A stretch of DNA of 64,000 bases from Cryptosporangium arvum DSM 44712 (GTDB taxonomy: Bacteria; Actinomycetota; Actinomycetes; Mycobacteriales; Cryptosporangiaceae). The notes beneath the pieces are model-generated. The model made no database searches. It was given only the letters and a program-made list of their open reading frames with translations, and was not told the origin of the DNA. The stretch covers positions 4,555,151 through 4,619,150 of the forward strand of contig NZ_KK073874.1 in NCBI RefSeq assembly GCF_000585375.1, read 5' to 3'. Numbering within the stretch: position 1 is the first letter of the stretch; the number at the start of each line of letters is the position of its first letter. The translations under genes were made by a program, and so were the position numbers. Shown piece after piece: positions 1 to 11,758 of this stretch.

Positions 1-693
1 AACGACGCGATCGTCGGCAGCATCGGCAACACCGGCCTCTACGTCGTCATCGGCGTGACGCTCTCGACGCTGCTCGGCATCGGGATGGCGGTGCTGCTGC
101 AGCGGGCGTTCCGGGGTCGCAGCATCGTGATCGCGGTGCTGATCCTGCCGTGGGCGCTCCCGGGCGTCGTCGAGGGCATCCTCTGGACCGGCATCTTCGA
201 CCCCAACTCGGGCCTGATCGCCAGCGTGATGCGGACGTTCGGCGCGGACGAGGGCGCGGTCCTGCTCGGGCAGAACAAGTTCCTGACGATCGTGCTGATC
301 GAGCTCGTGCAGGTCTGGCAGATCACGCCGCTCTCGGCGCTGCTGATCCTCGCGTCGCTCCAGCTGATCCCGGACGAGCTCTACGAGGCCGCGGTCATCG
401 ACGGGGCCTCGACCTGGCGGTCGTTCTGGCACCTGACGCTGCCGATGGCCCGGCCGGGCATCGCGGTGTCGATGGTGCAGGCCGTCATCGCCACGCTCAA
501 CGTCTTCGACCAGCCGTTCGTGCTGAACGGAGCGGCGACGACCGGCGCCTCGGTGACCATGCAGACCTACTACGTCAGTTTCCAGAACCTGGACTTCGGC
601 CAGGGGTACGCGCTCTCGCTGCTGATCACGATCACCACGCTGGTGATCTCGCTGGGTGTCGTGCGGGCGGTCTACCGGAGGGTCGAGCTGTGA
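1..693 (+). CDS. ABC sugar transporter permease (MalF/UgpA-like), 5' partial
   Basis: Inner-membrane permease of a carbohydrate-uptake ABC transporter (MalF/UgpA family, one of two channel subunits). The reading frame is open from base 1, so the start codon and first transmembrane helices lie upstream of the window; the ATG at 55 is only an internal Met. At least four hydrophobic segments are visible. The cytoplasmic EAA loop that docks on the ATPase reads EAAVIDGAS followed about 20 residues later by PMARPGI, as expected. The stop overlaps the ATG of the next permease (TGATG), so the two are translationally coupled. The solute-binding protein presumably lies upstream; no ATPase gene is present here, which is common because actinobacterial sugar importers share MsiK-type ATPases. 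Substrate is inferred only from the glycosidases that follow. Confidence 0.93.
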   Translation, partial: NDAIVGSIGNTGLYVVIGVTLSTLLGIGMAVLLQRAFRGRSIVIAVLILPWALPGVVEGILWTGIFDPNSGLIASVMRTFGADEGAVLLGQNKFLTIVLIELVQVWQITPLSALLILASLQLIPDELYEAAVIDGASTWRSFWHLTLPMARPGIAVSMVQAVIATLNVFDQPFVLNGAATTGASVTMQTYYVSFQNLDFGQGYALSLLITITTLVISLGVVRAVYRRVEL

Positions 694-1502
694 TGAGGCG
701 CATCGGGATCTTCCTGGTCGTCGTGTGGTCGGTGCTGCCGATCTACTGGGCGTTCAAGACCAGCATCCAGACCGAGGGCGACGCGCGGGACGGGCAGTAC
801 CTCCCGCTGCACCCGACGCTGGACAACTACACGTCGCTGCTCTCGGGCGACAGCGACACCGCGAACGGCATCCGCTCGTCGTTGCTCAACATCGTCATCG
901 AGTGCGGCGCGGCGACGATCGTCACGGTCGTGCTGGCGGCGCTGGCCGCGTACGCGTTCGCCCGGATGACGTTCCGCGGGCACACGATCCTGTTCTACGG
1001 CGTGCTGCTGACGATGGCGTTCCCCGCATACACCACGCTGATCCCGCTCTACCGGATCATGTCCGAGGCGTACCTGGTGAACACCTACACCGGCGTCGTG
1101 CTGGTCTACGTCTCGGGCTTCCTGCCGCTGGCCACCTGGGTGCTGCACAACTACTTCTCCGGGTTGCCGTCCTCGATCGAGGAGGCCGGGCTCATCGACG
1201 GCGCGAACCGGCTGCAGGTGTTCTGGCACCTGGTGCTGCCGCTGGCCCGGCCCGGCATCATCTCGACCGCGCTGATCACGTTCCTGTTCGCCTGGGCGCA
1301 GTTCCTGTTCCCGCTGGTGCTGACCACCGACACGTCCACCCAGCCGCTGACCGTCGTCATCGCGTCGCTGCAGGGCCGGCACGTCGTCCCGACCACGCTG
1401 CTCAGCGCGGCCGGCATGATCGCGATCGCGGTCCCGGCGGTCGTCGCCCTGGTGTTCAACCGGTACATCGTCAACGGCCTGCTGGCCGGCAGCACGAAGT
1501 GA
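693..1502 (+). CDS. ABC sugar transporter permease (MalG-like)
   Basis: Second channel subunit of the same importer, 269 aa, of normal length for MalG-type permeases. It starts at the ATG overlapping the previous stop. An N-terminal signal-anchor helix is followed by a periplasmic stretch and five further helices. The EAA loop reads EEAGLIDGANRLQVFWHLVL, about residues 165-185, then PLARPGI. The stop overlaps the GTG start of the downstream GH4 gene, so transport and hydrolysis genes form one transcript. The ligand is likely a galactoside or related sugar, given the downstream GH4 enzyme, AgaS-like isomerase and GH2 beta-galactosidase; this is inference from context. Confidence 0.93.
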   Translation: MRRIGIFLVVVWSVLPIYWAFKTSIQTEGDARDGQYLPLHPTLDNYTSLLSGDSDTANGIRSSLLNIVIECGAATIVTVVLAALAAYAFARMTFRGHTILFYGVLLTMAFPAYTTLIPLYRIMSEAYLVNTYTGVVLVYVSGFLPLATWVLHNYFSGLPSSIEEAGLIDGANRLQVFWHLVLPLARPGIISTALITFLFAWAQFLFPLVLTTDTSTQPLTVVIASLQGRHVVPTTLLSAAGMIAIAVPAVVALVFNRYIVNGLLAGSTK

Positions 1503-2752
1503 GCATCGTCCTGATCGGTGCGGGCAGCACCGTGTTCACTCCCGGACTGCTGACCGACCTGGCGGCGGATCCGGCGTTCGCCGGGTGGACCGTGCACCTC
1601 GTCGACCTGGACGCGGGAGCCGCGGAGACGATGGCGCGTCTCGGGGCCCGGATCGCCGCGGCGGCCGGCGCGGACCTGCGGTTCGAGGCGCACACCGACC
1701 GGCGGGCGGCGCTGCCCGGGGCCCGGTTCGTGGTCAGCACGATCGCGGTCGGCGGCGCCGAGGGCTGGCACGCGGACCTGGCGGTCCCGGAGAAGCACGG
1801 GGTCGCGCAGACGGTCGGCGACTCGGTCGGGCCCGGGGGAGTGCTGCGCGCACTGCGTCACGTGCCCGAGTTGGTCGCGATCGCCCGCGACGTGGCCGAC
1901 CTGGCGCCCGGCGCGACGATCGTCAACTACAGCAACCCGCTGACGGCGAACGTGCGCGGCATCCACCGCGCGACCGGGGTACCGGTGATCGGGCTCTGCC
2001 ACGGCACCAGGCACGTGCTCGCCGCCCTGGCCGCCCGGCTCCGGGTGCCGGCCGGCGAGGTGCACGCGGTGTTCGCCGGGCTCAACCACCTGTGCTGGCT
2101 GCTGGACCTGCGCCACGGTTCCACCGATCTCTACCCGCGCCTGCGCGAACTCGAGCTGGAGCCGTTCTCGGCCGACCTGATGCGGCTCTTCGGGCTCTAC
2201 CCGGCGCCGGGGGACCGGCACGTCGCCGAGTTCTTCCCCTGGTACCTGCGCGGGAACGAGTCCCCGCCGGGGCGGGCGGAGACCCTCCGCTACATCGGCG
2301 AGAAGACGTCGCTCTGGGAGCGGCTGCACGACCAGGCCGAGGGACGTGCGCCACTCGACCCCACCCGTGACCAGGAGGCGGAGCGGCTCGTGGCGATCCT
2401 GGCGTCGATCATCACCGGGCGGGAGAGCGTCGAACTCGCCGTGAACCTGCCGAACGAAGGGAAGATTCCGAACGTGCCGTCGAACGCTGTCGTCGAGGTA
2501 CCGGCCGTCGTGAGCGCGGCCGGGGTGAACGGAGTGGCGGTCGGGGCGCTCCCGCCGGCGATCGCGGCGGTGCTCACCGCGAGAGCGCAGCAGCAGGAGC
2601 TCACGGTGTCGGCCGCGCTGGCCGGCGACCGGGCGCTCGCGATCCAGGCGCTGGCCCTGGATCCGCTGGTGCCGGATCCGGCGACCGCCACCGCGATCCT
2701 CGACGACGCCGTCGTCGCCCACGCCCCGCGGCTCGACGGGTTCGCGGCATGA
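1499..2752 (+). CDS. Glycoside hydrolase family 4 (MelA/AglA-like, NAD- and metal-dependent)
   Basis: 417-aa GH4 glycosidase, a family that cleaves glycosides by transient NAD+ oxidation at C3 and needs a divalent metal. The start is the GTG at 1499, which overlaps the upstream stop by 4 bases and places the Rossmann motif (IGAGSTVFTP) at the very N-terminus, as in GH4. Visible family signatures are NYSNP (Asn146), the metal ligands Cys167 in GLCHG and His197 in GLNHLCW, and HVAEFFPWY. Members include alpha-galactosidases, alpha-glucosidases, alpha-glucuronidases and 6-phospho-glycosidases; the sequence alone does not decide. The partner ABC permeases rather than a PTS argue for an unphosphorylated intracellular substrate. 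The last 4 bases overlap the AgaS-like gene. Confidence 0.9.
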   Translation: MSIVLIGAGSTVFTPGLLTDLAADPAFAGWTVHLVDLDAGAAETMARLGARIAAAAGADLRFEAHTDRRAALPGARFVVSTIAVGGAEGWHADLAVPEKHGVAQTVGDSVGPGGVLRALRHVPELVAIARDVADLAPGATIVNYSNPLTANVRGIHRATGVPVIGLCHGTRHVLAALAARLRVPAGEVHAVFAGLNHLCWLLDLRHGSTDLYPRLRELELEPFSADLMRLFGLYPAPGDRHVAEFFPWYLRGNESPPGRAETLRYIGEKTSLWERLHDQAEGRAPLDPTRDQEAERLVAILASIITGRESVELAVNLPNEGKIPNVPSNAVVEVPAVVSAAGVNGVAVGALPPAIAAVLTARAQQQELTVSAALAGDRALAIQALALDPLVPDPATATAILDDAVVAHAPRLDGFAA

Positions 2753-3846
2753 CCGGCGCGGACGCGACGACGCGGGAGATCTGGCAGCAGCCGGCGCTCT
2801 GGCGCGAGGTCGACACCGACCCGGCCGCCGGGTTCCTGCGGCCGCTGCTGGCCGACCCGGACCTGCGGATCGTCCTGACCGGCGCCGGCACCTCGGCGTT
2901 CGCCGGCGGCCTGCTCGCCCCGGCGCTGTCCAGGCACCGGCGTCGCCGGGTCGACGCGGTGGCCACCACGGACATCGTGTCGAACCCGGCGGACTACTTC
3001 GCCGAGGACCGGCCGACGCTCCTGGTGTCGTTCGCCCGGTCCGGCGACAGCCCGGAGAGCGCCGCCGCCACCGCGCTGGCCGATCACTGCCTGACCGACG
3101 TCCACCACCTGATCATCACGTGCAACCCGGACGGCAGGCTCGCCCGCGAGCACGGGGTGCGCGAACGGTCGCACGTGCTGCTGATGCCGGCCGCGTCGAA
3201 CGACCGCAGCTTCGCGATGACGTCCAGCTACACCTGCATGGTGCTGGCCGCCTGGTCGGCGCTGGGCGGTGGCACCGACGTCGACGCGCTGGCCGACGCG
3301 GCCGAGCAGATGCTCAAGGACCACGACGCCGACACCCGCGAGCTCGCCTCCCGCGGGTACCAGCGGATCGTCTACCTGGGAAGCGGGCCGCTGCAGAGCC
3401 TGGCGCGCGAGTCGGCGCTCAAGGTGCTGGAGCTGACCGCCGGCGACATCGTGGCCTACGCCGACAGCGCGCTGGGGTTCCGGCACGGGCCGAAGTCCGT
3501 GCTCGACGCGAAGACGCTCGCCGTGGTGTACGTGTCCGACGACCCGTACACCCGGCGCTACGACGAGGACATCGCGCTCGAACTGCGGTCCGCGCTGGGC
3601 CCGGACCACGTGCGGGTGGTGGCCGGGCGTCCCAGCGAGCGCCTCGGTACCGCCGGGGTCTGGTACGTCGACGGGCTGGCCGGCGCGCCCGACGTCGTCC
3701 TCTCGCTGCCGTTCGTGGTGGTGGCCCAGCAGCTCGCGCTGCGGTTCTCACTCGCGCTGGGACATACGCCGGACAATCCGTTCCCGTCCGGTGAGGTCAA
3801 CCGCGTGGTCCAGGGCGTGACGATCTACGACCGACCCGAGCAGTAG
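2749..3846 (+). CDS. agaS: SIS-domain sugar isomerase/deaminase (AgaS-like)
   Basis: 365-aa protein with two tandem SIS (sugar isomerase) domains. The N-terminus has the EIWQQPALWREV signature typical of AgaS proteins, followed by TGAGTSAFAGG (about residues 45-55) and a phosphosugar-binding SFARSGDSPES loop. The second SIS half contains YLGSGPLQSLARES and the FRHGPKS motif shared with GlmS. AgaS is a galactosamine-6-phosphate deaminase/isomerase (older literature: tagatose-6-phosphate isomerase). It is the last gene of the overlapping permease-permease-GH4-AgaS operon, which suggests that the imported sugar is a galactose or amino-galactose glycoside. The ATG overlaps the GH4 stop (ATGA). 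Confidence 0.87.
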   Translation: MTGADATTREIWQQPALWREVDTDPAAGFLRPLLADPDLRIVLTGAGTSAFAGGLLAPALSRHRRRRVDAVATTDIVSNPADYFAEDRPTLLVSFARSGDSPESAAATALADHCLTDVHHLIITCNPDGRLAREHGVRERSHVLLMPAASNDRSFAMTSSYTCMVLAAWSALGGGTDVDALADAAEQMLKDHDADTRELASRGYQRIVYLGSGPLQSLARESALKVLELTAGDIVAYADSALGFRHGPKSVLDAKTLAVVYVSDDPYTRRYDEDIALELRSALGPDHVRVVAGRPSERLGTAGVWYVDGLAGAPDVVLSLPFVVVAQQLALRFSLALGHTPDNPFPSGEVNRVVQGVTIYDRPEQ

Positions 3847-3853
3847 CACCGCC

Positions 3854-3904
3854 CCGGCCGCCGCCGTGACGCCAGCCGCTCCCCGAACCCCGGGCGGCGG
3901 CCGG
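3854..3904 (+). terminator. Stem-loop after the sugar operon
   Basis: The arms at 3854-3865 and 3893-3904 are perfect 12-base complements (CCGGCCGCCGCC and its reverse complement), eight bases after the agaS stop; an alternative 12-base pairing shifts both arms by 3-12 bases. The loop is long (27 nt) and no U-tract follows, as is usual for actinobacterial terminators. It may end the operon transcript or be an incidental GC-rich pairing. Confidence 0.4.
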
Positions 3905-3949
3905 CACGGCGGCGGCACCGGGCGCGCGGGCACGGTAACCTGCGCTGCC

Positions 3950-7577
<3,628 letters not shown>

Positions 7578-7578
7578 C

Positions 7579-8874
7579 TCACCCGCCGTTCCCCGCCGCC
7601 CCGTGGTGCCCACCGGACACCACGGGACCGGTGGGCCAACTCCCCGCACCGGGCCCACCGGCGGGCCGACCCGCCCCGAGAGGACCGGTGGCCGGGTTCG
7701 CGGCGGCCGGTCCACCCGGCCCGGACCAAGGTCCACCCGGCCCGGACCACGGTCCGGGTGGGCCGGACCACGGTCCGCCGGGGTCGGGCAGCGGGCCACC
7801 CGGCCCGGGCCGCGGCGTCCGTGGGGCGCGGGAGGCGACCCAGGCCGAGACCGACGGCATCGCCAGCAGCACCAGGGCCACCAGGTGCAGCAGTGCGGCG
7901 GCGAGGCCGACGAAGAACGCCGCGCGCCCCGCACCCACCCCCGGATCACCGTTGTCGCTCTCGCCCGCGATCGACCACACCACCGCGAAGTAGCCGACCG
8001 CGGGCACGCTGCCCCCGAGCGTCATCCACGCCAGCGTGAACGTGACCCCACGCACCCAGGCCACCCGCCCGGAGCGCACCACCAGCGCACCGGCGACCAG
8101 CGTCAGCTCTGCGGCCACCAGCAGCGCGGCCACAGCCGACCCGGCCACGAAGTGCGCCGCGGCGTCGTCGCCGTAGGAGTACGCGTCGGTGGCCGGCGCC
8201 GCGTCGGCCTGCGCCCGGCCGAAGAGATCCAGCCCGATCGTCACCCCGTACAGCAGCACCGCGAACCCGCCCAGCCCGGCGACGACCAGCAGCGTGGTCC
8301 GTCCGCGCCCGGGCAGCACCGTCCGCCGCCGCTCGATCAGGAAGTCGCGCGCACCCGGCAGCGCCCACGCCACCGCGGCGACCAGCACCGCGACCACGCC
8401 CACCGCCGCAGCGCCGGTGCCGGCGGCCGTGCCGATCCGCACCGCCGTCGAGTTCTCGTCATCGACGACAGCGCTCATGTTCCCGGCGACGCCGATGAAG
8501 TAGGCCGGAAGGACCAGCGGCACGAAGGCCCAGGCGACCGCCCGGCCGCCGGACCGTCCACCGGAACCGGCGAGCGACCCGATCGGCGCGGCCACCGTCA
8601 CCAGCAGCAGGATCAGGGTGGTCGCGGCCATCGCGACGAACGTGCTGGTGCCGTAGTCGTTGTACGCGCGGCCGTCGTCGTTCTGGCTGATCGCGTCGGC
8701 GGCGCAGAACGTGGCGAAACCGACCGCGGTCACCACCGCGCCGACCAGCCCGATGACCCCCGCCACCCGGGCGACCCGCACCGACGCGGCCCGGCCCGCG
8801 CGGGGTGGGGCGGGCGGTGGGGAGCCGTAGGGCAGCGGACCGGCCGCGTACGAGGGCGGCGGAGGTAACGACAT
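7579..8874 (-). CDS. Multi-pass membrane protein with proline-rich ends, function unknown
   Basis: 431-aa hypothetical membrane protein. The N-terminus (about 30 residues) is rich in Pro, Gly and Ala; about seven to nine hydrophobic segments follow between residues 35 and 345, including VAGVIGLVGAVVTAVGF and AVGVVAVLVAAVAWAL. The cytoplasmic or exposed tail (about 350-431) is a Gly/Pro repeat with the heptad PWSGPGG. No catalytic motif is recognisable. Proline-rich tails of this type are common in actinobacterial envelope proteins. The gene ends one base after the convergent lacZ stop and is followed by nothing co-directional, while the phosphatase gene lies 9 bases upstream on the same strand, so the two may be co-transcribed. 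Confidence 0.7.
   Translation of the reverse strand: MSLPPPPSYAAGPLPYGSPPPAPPRAGRAASVRVARVAGVIGLVGAVVTAVGFATFCAADAISQNDDGRAYNDYGTSTFVAMAATTLILLLVTVAAPIGSLAGSGGRSGGRAVAWAFVPLVLPAYFIGVAGNMSAVVDDENSTAVRIGTAAGTGAAAVGVVAVLVAAVAWALPGARDFLIERRRTVLPGRGRTTLLVVAGLGGFAVLLYGVTIGLDLFGRAQADAAPATDAYSYGDDAAAHFVAGSAVAALLVAAELTLVAGALVVRSGRVAWVRGVTFTLAWMTLGGSVPAVGYFAVVWSIAGESDNGDPGVGAGRAAFFVGLAAALLHLVALVLLAMPSVSAWVASRAPRTPRPGPGGPLPDPGGPWSGPPGPWSGPGGPWSGPGGPAAANPATGPLGAGRPAGGPGAGSWPTGPVVSGGHHGAAGNGG
7710..7793 (-). repeat. 21-bp tandem repeat encoding a Pro/Gly heptad
   Basis: Units of 21 bp begin at 7710, 7731 and 7752, with a decayed fourth at 7773. They share GTCC...GGACCA(A/C)G. On the minus strand they encode PWSGPGG-type heptads in the C-terminal tail of the membrane protein. 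The first two units differ at one position, which suggests recent duplication; the third has inverted the central CACCC to GGGTG. Confidence 0.75.
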
Positions 8875-8883
8875 GCCCCCGTC

Positions 8884-9693
8884 CTACCGCATCGTCCCGG
8901 TGCCCCGGACGAGCAGGTCCAGTGCGGCGGCGTGCAGGCCGGCGTCGCGGGCGAACACCGACGTCCCCCGGCCGGGCCGGGTCCGGCCGTCCAACCCGCC
9001 GTAGCACCCACCGGCCTCGGTGACGATCAGCGAGGTCGCCGCGAAGTCCCAGACGTGCCCGCGCGTCTGCACCGCGAGGTCGAACTCGCCGCCGGCGACT
9101 AGCAGCGCGGCGTGCACCCCCCACGCGGTCTTCGTCGCCACCGCGGTCAGCGGCGCGAGCATCTCCCGCTCGGCCGGGAACAGCCCGTCGTCGGTCGGGA
9201 TCACGCCGAGCACGCTCCCGGCGAGCCCGTCCGGCCGCGACCGGCCGACCTGCAGCCGCTGCCCCGGCCCCACCGAGTCCCCGGTGTAGCGCGCGGCGAA
9301 CGCGCCCTCACCGCGCGAGGCCCACCAGATCCGGCCCTGGGCGGGCACCACGACGACCCCGGCGACGATCTCGCCGTCCTCCTCCAGGGCGACGAGCACC
9401 AGCCAGCGGTCGTCCCCGGCGACGAACAGCGCGGTGCCGTCGATCGGATCGACGATCCACCGCCGGGCGCCGGTGCCGGTCGGCCCGCTCTCCTCGCCGA
9501 GCACCGCGTCGCCCGGCCGCGCGTCGGCCAGGACCGCGCGGACCGCGGCCTCGACCGCGCGGTCGGCCGCCGTGACGACGCTGCCGTCGGACTTGTACTC
9601 GCGGGGCAGTTCGGCGAGGTCGGCGAAGTACCGGAGGCCGACGGCCGCACCGGCCAGCGCGGCGTGACGAGCGAGCTGGAGATCCGTGTTCAT
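8884..9693 (-). CDS. hisN: Inositol-monophosphatase family enzyme, probable histidinol-phosphatase
   Basis: 269-aa Mg2+-dependent phosphatase of the IMPase/FBPase superfamily. The ATG at 9693 gives the family-typical N-terminus (DLQLARHAALAGAAVGLRYF); longer readings upstream are antisense to the ktr genes. Metal-binding signatures are GEESG near residue 70, WIVDPIDGTALFV near 87-99, and the C-terminal HVWDFAATSLIVTEAGG. In actinobacteria HisN, the IMPase-type histidinol-phosphatase, has this length and the KSDGSVVTAADRAVE segment, so HisN is favoured over SuhB or CysQ, but these are hard to separate by eye. Its start lies 33 bases from the divergent ktrB start, so the two share a short promoter region. 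Confidence 0.85.
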   Translation of the reverse strand: MNTDLQLARHAALAGAAVGLRYFADLAELPREYKSDGSVVTAADRAVEAAVRAVLADARPGDAVLGEESGPTGTGARRWIVDPIDGTALFVAGDDRWLVLVALEEDGEIVAGVVVVPAQGRIWWASRGEGAFAARYTGDSVGPGQRLQVGRSRPDGLAGSVLGVIPTDDGLFPAEREMLAPLTAVATKTAWGVHAALLVAGGEFDLAVQTRGHVWDFAATSLIVTEAGGCYGGLDGRTRPGRGTSVFARDAGLHAAALDLLVRGTGTMR

Positions 9694-9726
9694 CCGCCCA
9701 TCCTGCGTCGTGATACAACCGGGCGG

Positions 9727-11058
9727 ATGCGTGGGAACACTCCGCGCCCGGCGCGGGCCGTGGTGCTCGTCTTTCTCGGGGCGATCGCGGCCGGCACGGC
9801 GCTGCTGATGCTGCCCGCGTCCCGGCGCGGCGACGGCGCGGCGCCGTTGCTGACCGCGTTCTTCTCCGCGACGTCGGCGATCACCACGTCCGGCATGTCG
9901 ACGGTCGACATCGCCACGTACTGGTCGGGGTTCGGGCACGTTCTGCTCGCCGTGCTCACCCAGGCCGGCGGGTTCGGGATCACCGCGGCCGCGACGGTCC
10001 TCGGGCTGCTCGTCTCGCAGCGCCTGGGGTTGCGCGGCCGGATGATGGCCGGCGCGGAGACGGGCTCGGGCGTCGCGCACGGCGACGTCCGGCGGGTGCT
10101 CGTCCTCGCGGCCGTCGTGATGTTCGCCAGTGAGGCCGTGATGGCGGTGTTCGTCACCGGGCGGCTCTGGCTCAGCTATCGCGTGGCGTTCCCGTCGGCC
10201 CTGCGTGAGGGCCTGTTCAACGCCGTCCAGGCGTTCAACAACTCCGGCTTCTCGCTCCGCAGCGAGGGCCTCTCCGGGTTCGTCGGCGACTGGTGGATCT
10301 GCGTCCCGCTGACGCTCGGGGTGATCGTCGGTGGTCTCGGGGTGCCGGTGCTCTACGAGATCGCCAAGGAGCTGCGCCGCCCGGCCGCGTGGTCCACCCA
10401 CACCCGGCTCACGGTGTGGGGATCGCTGGTGCTGCTGGTCGTCGGGTTCGTCACCGTGCTCGGTTTCGAGTGGAACAACGCGCTGGCCCCGCTCGGCGTC
10501 GCCGACAAGGTCCTGGCCTCCTTCGTCCAGGGCACGATCCCTCGCTCCGGCGGTTTCAACACGCTCGACTACGGGTCGTTCGATCAGGACACCAGCGCGA
10601 TCGTCACCGGGCTGATGTTCATCGGCGGTGGCAGCGCCAGCACCGCCGGTGGCATCAAGGTCACCACGTTCTTCCTCCTCGCGTTCGTGATCTGGACCGA
10701 GGCGCGGGGCGAGCGCGACGTCGTGGTCGGGCGCAGGCGGATCGCGGAGTCCACCCAGCGCCAGGCCACGGCGGTCGCGCTCCTCGGGGTCGCCGCGGTC
10801 GCCGCCGGCACGCTGCTGCTGCTCCGCCTCACCGCCGACGTGACGTTCGACCGGGCGTTGTTCGAGGTCATGGCCGCGTTCAGCACCGCGGGTCTGACCA
10901 CGGGCCTCACCGCCGAGCTGTCCGGGCCGGGTCAGCTCGTCCTGATCGTGATGATGTTCGTCGGCCGGGTCGGTACCGTCGCGGTCGCGTCGGCGCTGGC
11001 CCTCAACACCCGCCACCGGCTCTACCGGTACCCGGAGGAAAGGCCCCTCGTTGGCTGA
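9727..11058 (+). CDS. ktrB: Potassium uptake channel subunit KtrB/TrkH family
   Basis: 443-aa K+-translocating membrane subunit. The ATG at 9727 is chosen because the family N-terminus (ARAVVLVFLGAIAAGTALLMLP) follows directly; the frame is open upstream but antisense to hisN. The four M1-P-M2 repeats each show their filter glycine: TTSGMS (about residue 57), NNSGFS (about 177), RSGGFNT (about 276) and STAGLTTG (about 389). The intramembrane GGGSASTAGGIK loop that gates KtrB is present after the third repeat. The length fits KtrB rather than the longer TrkH. The stop overlaps the TTG start of ktrA by 8 bases, the standard KtrBA coupling. Confidence 0.92.
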   Translation: MRGNTPRPARAVVLVFLGAIAAGTALLMLPASRRGDGAAPLLTAFFSATSAITTSGMSTVDIATYWSGFGHVLLAVLTQAGGFGITAAATVLGLLVSQRLGLRGRMMAGAETGSGVAHGDVRRVLVLAAVVMFASEAVMAVFVTGRLWLSYRVAFPSALREGLFNAVQAFNNSGFSLRSEGLSGFVGDWWICVPLTLGVIVGGLGVPVLYEIAKELRRPAAWSTHTRLTVWGSLVLLVVGFVTVLGFEWNNALAPLGVADKVLASFVQGTIPRSGGFNTLDYGSFDQDTSAIVTGLMFIGGGSASTAGGIKVTTFFLLAFVIWTEARGERDVVVGRRRIAESTQRQATAVALLGVAAVAAGTLLLLRLTADVTFDRALFEVMAAFSTAGLTTGLTAELSGPGQLVLIVMMFVGRVGTVAVASALALNTRHRLYRYPEERPLVG

Positions 11059-11731
11059 GCGGAAGAAGTCGAAGACCGAGGCCGGCAGCGACAACGTCGT
11101 GGTGATCGGCCTGGGCCGGTTCGGTGGCCAGGTCGCCGAGTCGTTGCTGTTCCTCGGCCACGAGGTGATGGGCGTGGACGAGAACACCAGGATCGTGCAG
11201 CAGTGGTCGGACCGGCTCACGCACGTGGTGCAGGCCGACTCGACCGACGAGGACGCGCTGACCCAGGTCGGGATCCGCGAGTTCTCCCGCGCGGTCGTCG
11301 GCATCGGGACCGACATCGAGGCCAGCGTGCTCACCGTGCTCACGCTCAGCGAGCTGGGCATGCCCGAGATCTGGGCCAAGGCGATCTCGGTCAAGCACGG
11401 CAAGATCCTGACGTCGGTCGGCGCGGACCACGTCATCTATCCGGAGGCGACGATGGGGGAGCGGGTGGCCCGGCTGATCGCCAGCCGCCTGCTGGACCTC
11501 GTCGACCTCGGCGACGGCGACGCGATCGCGACGGTCCGGCCGCCGGAGGACGCGATCGGCCGGACGATCACCGACCTCGGCGTCCGCACCACGTACGGCG
11601 TGACGATCGTCGGGATCAAGACCCCCGGCGCCGGGATCGAGTGGGCCACCCCGCAGACCGTCGTGCCGGACGGCTGCGCGCTGATCGTGAGCGGCTCGAT
11701 CGACCAGGTGCAGCGCTTCGCCACGGCCTAG
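11051..11731 (+). CDS. ktrA: Potassium uptake regulatory subunit KtrA (RCK domains)
   Basis: 226-aa cytoplasmic regulator that forms an octameric ring under KtrB and gates it with bound nucleotides. The start is TTG at 11051, preceded by GGAGGAAAGG at a good distance and overlapping ktrB. The RCK-N Rossmann motif is GLGRFG (residues 20-25), with the acidic D39-type nucleotide contact in VMGVDEN. RCK-C spans about residues 145-226 (GRTITDLGVR, then IEWATPQTVVPDGCALIVSG), the region where c-di-AMP binds in some KtrA/KtrC proteins. The stop codon lies in the arm of a bidirectional hairpin. Confidence 0.92.
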   Translation: MAERKKSKTEAGSDNVVVIGLGRFGGQVAESLLFLGHEVMGVDENTRIVQQWSDRLTHVVQADSTDEDALTQVGIREFSRAVVGIGTDIEASVLTVLTLSELGMPEIWAKAISVKHGKILTSVGADHVIYPEATMGERVARLIASRLLDLVDLGDGDAIATVRPPEDAIGRTITDLGVRTTYGVTIVGIKTPGAGIEWATPQTVVPDGCALIVSGSIDQVQRFATA

Positions 11732-11758
11732 GTGTCCGGCCGGGACAGAACACCTAGG
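11727..11758. terminator. Bidirectional terminator between ktrA and the monooxygenase
   Basis: The arms CCTAGGTGT (11727-11735) and ACACCTAGG (11750-11758) are perfectly complementary. The TAG stop of ktrA lies in the left arm and the TAG stop of the convergent monooxygenase lies in the right arm, so a single symmetric stem closes both transcripts. The loop of 14 nt can form a smaller internal TGTCC/GGACA pairing. Confidence 0.6.

Noticed and set aside
9694..9726. c-di-AMP riboswitch before ktrB
   Set aside because: Only 33 bases separate the divergent hisN and ktrB starts, far too short for a ydaO-type riboswitch.
9694..11436. Upstream extension of the hisN-like frame through ktr genes
   Set aside because: The frame is open but antisense to ktrB/ktrA. 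Homology begins at ATG 9693, so the extension is an artefact.
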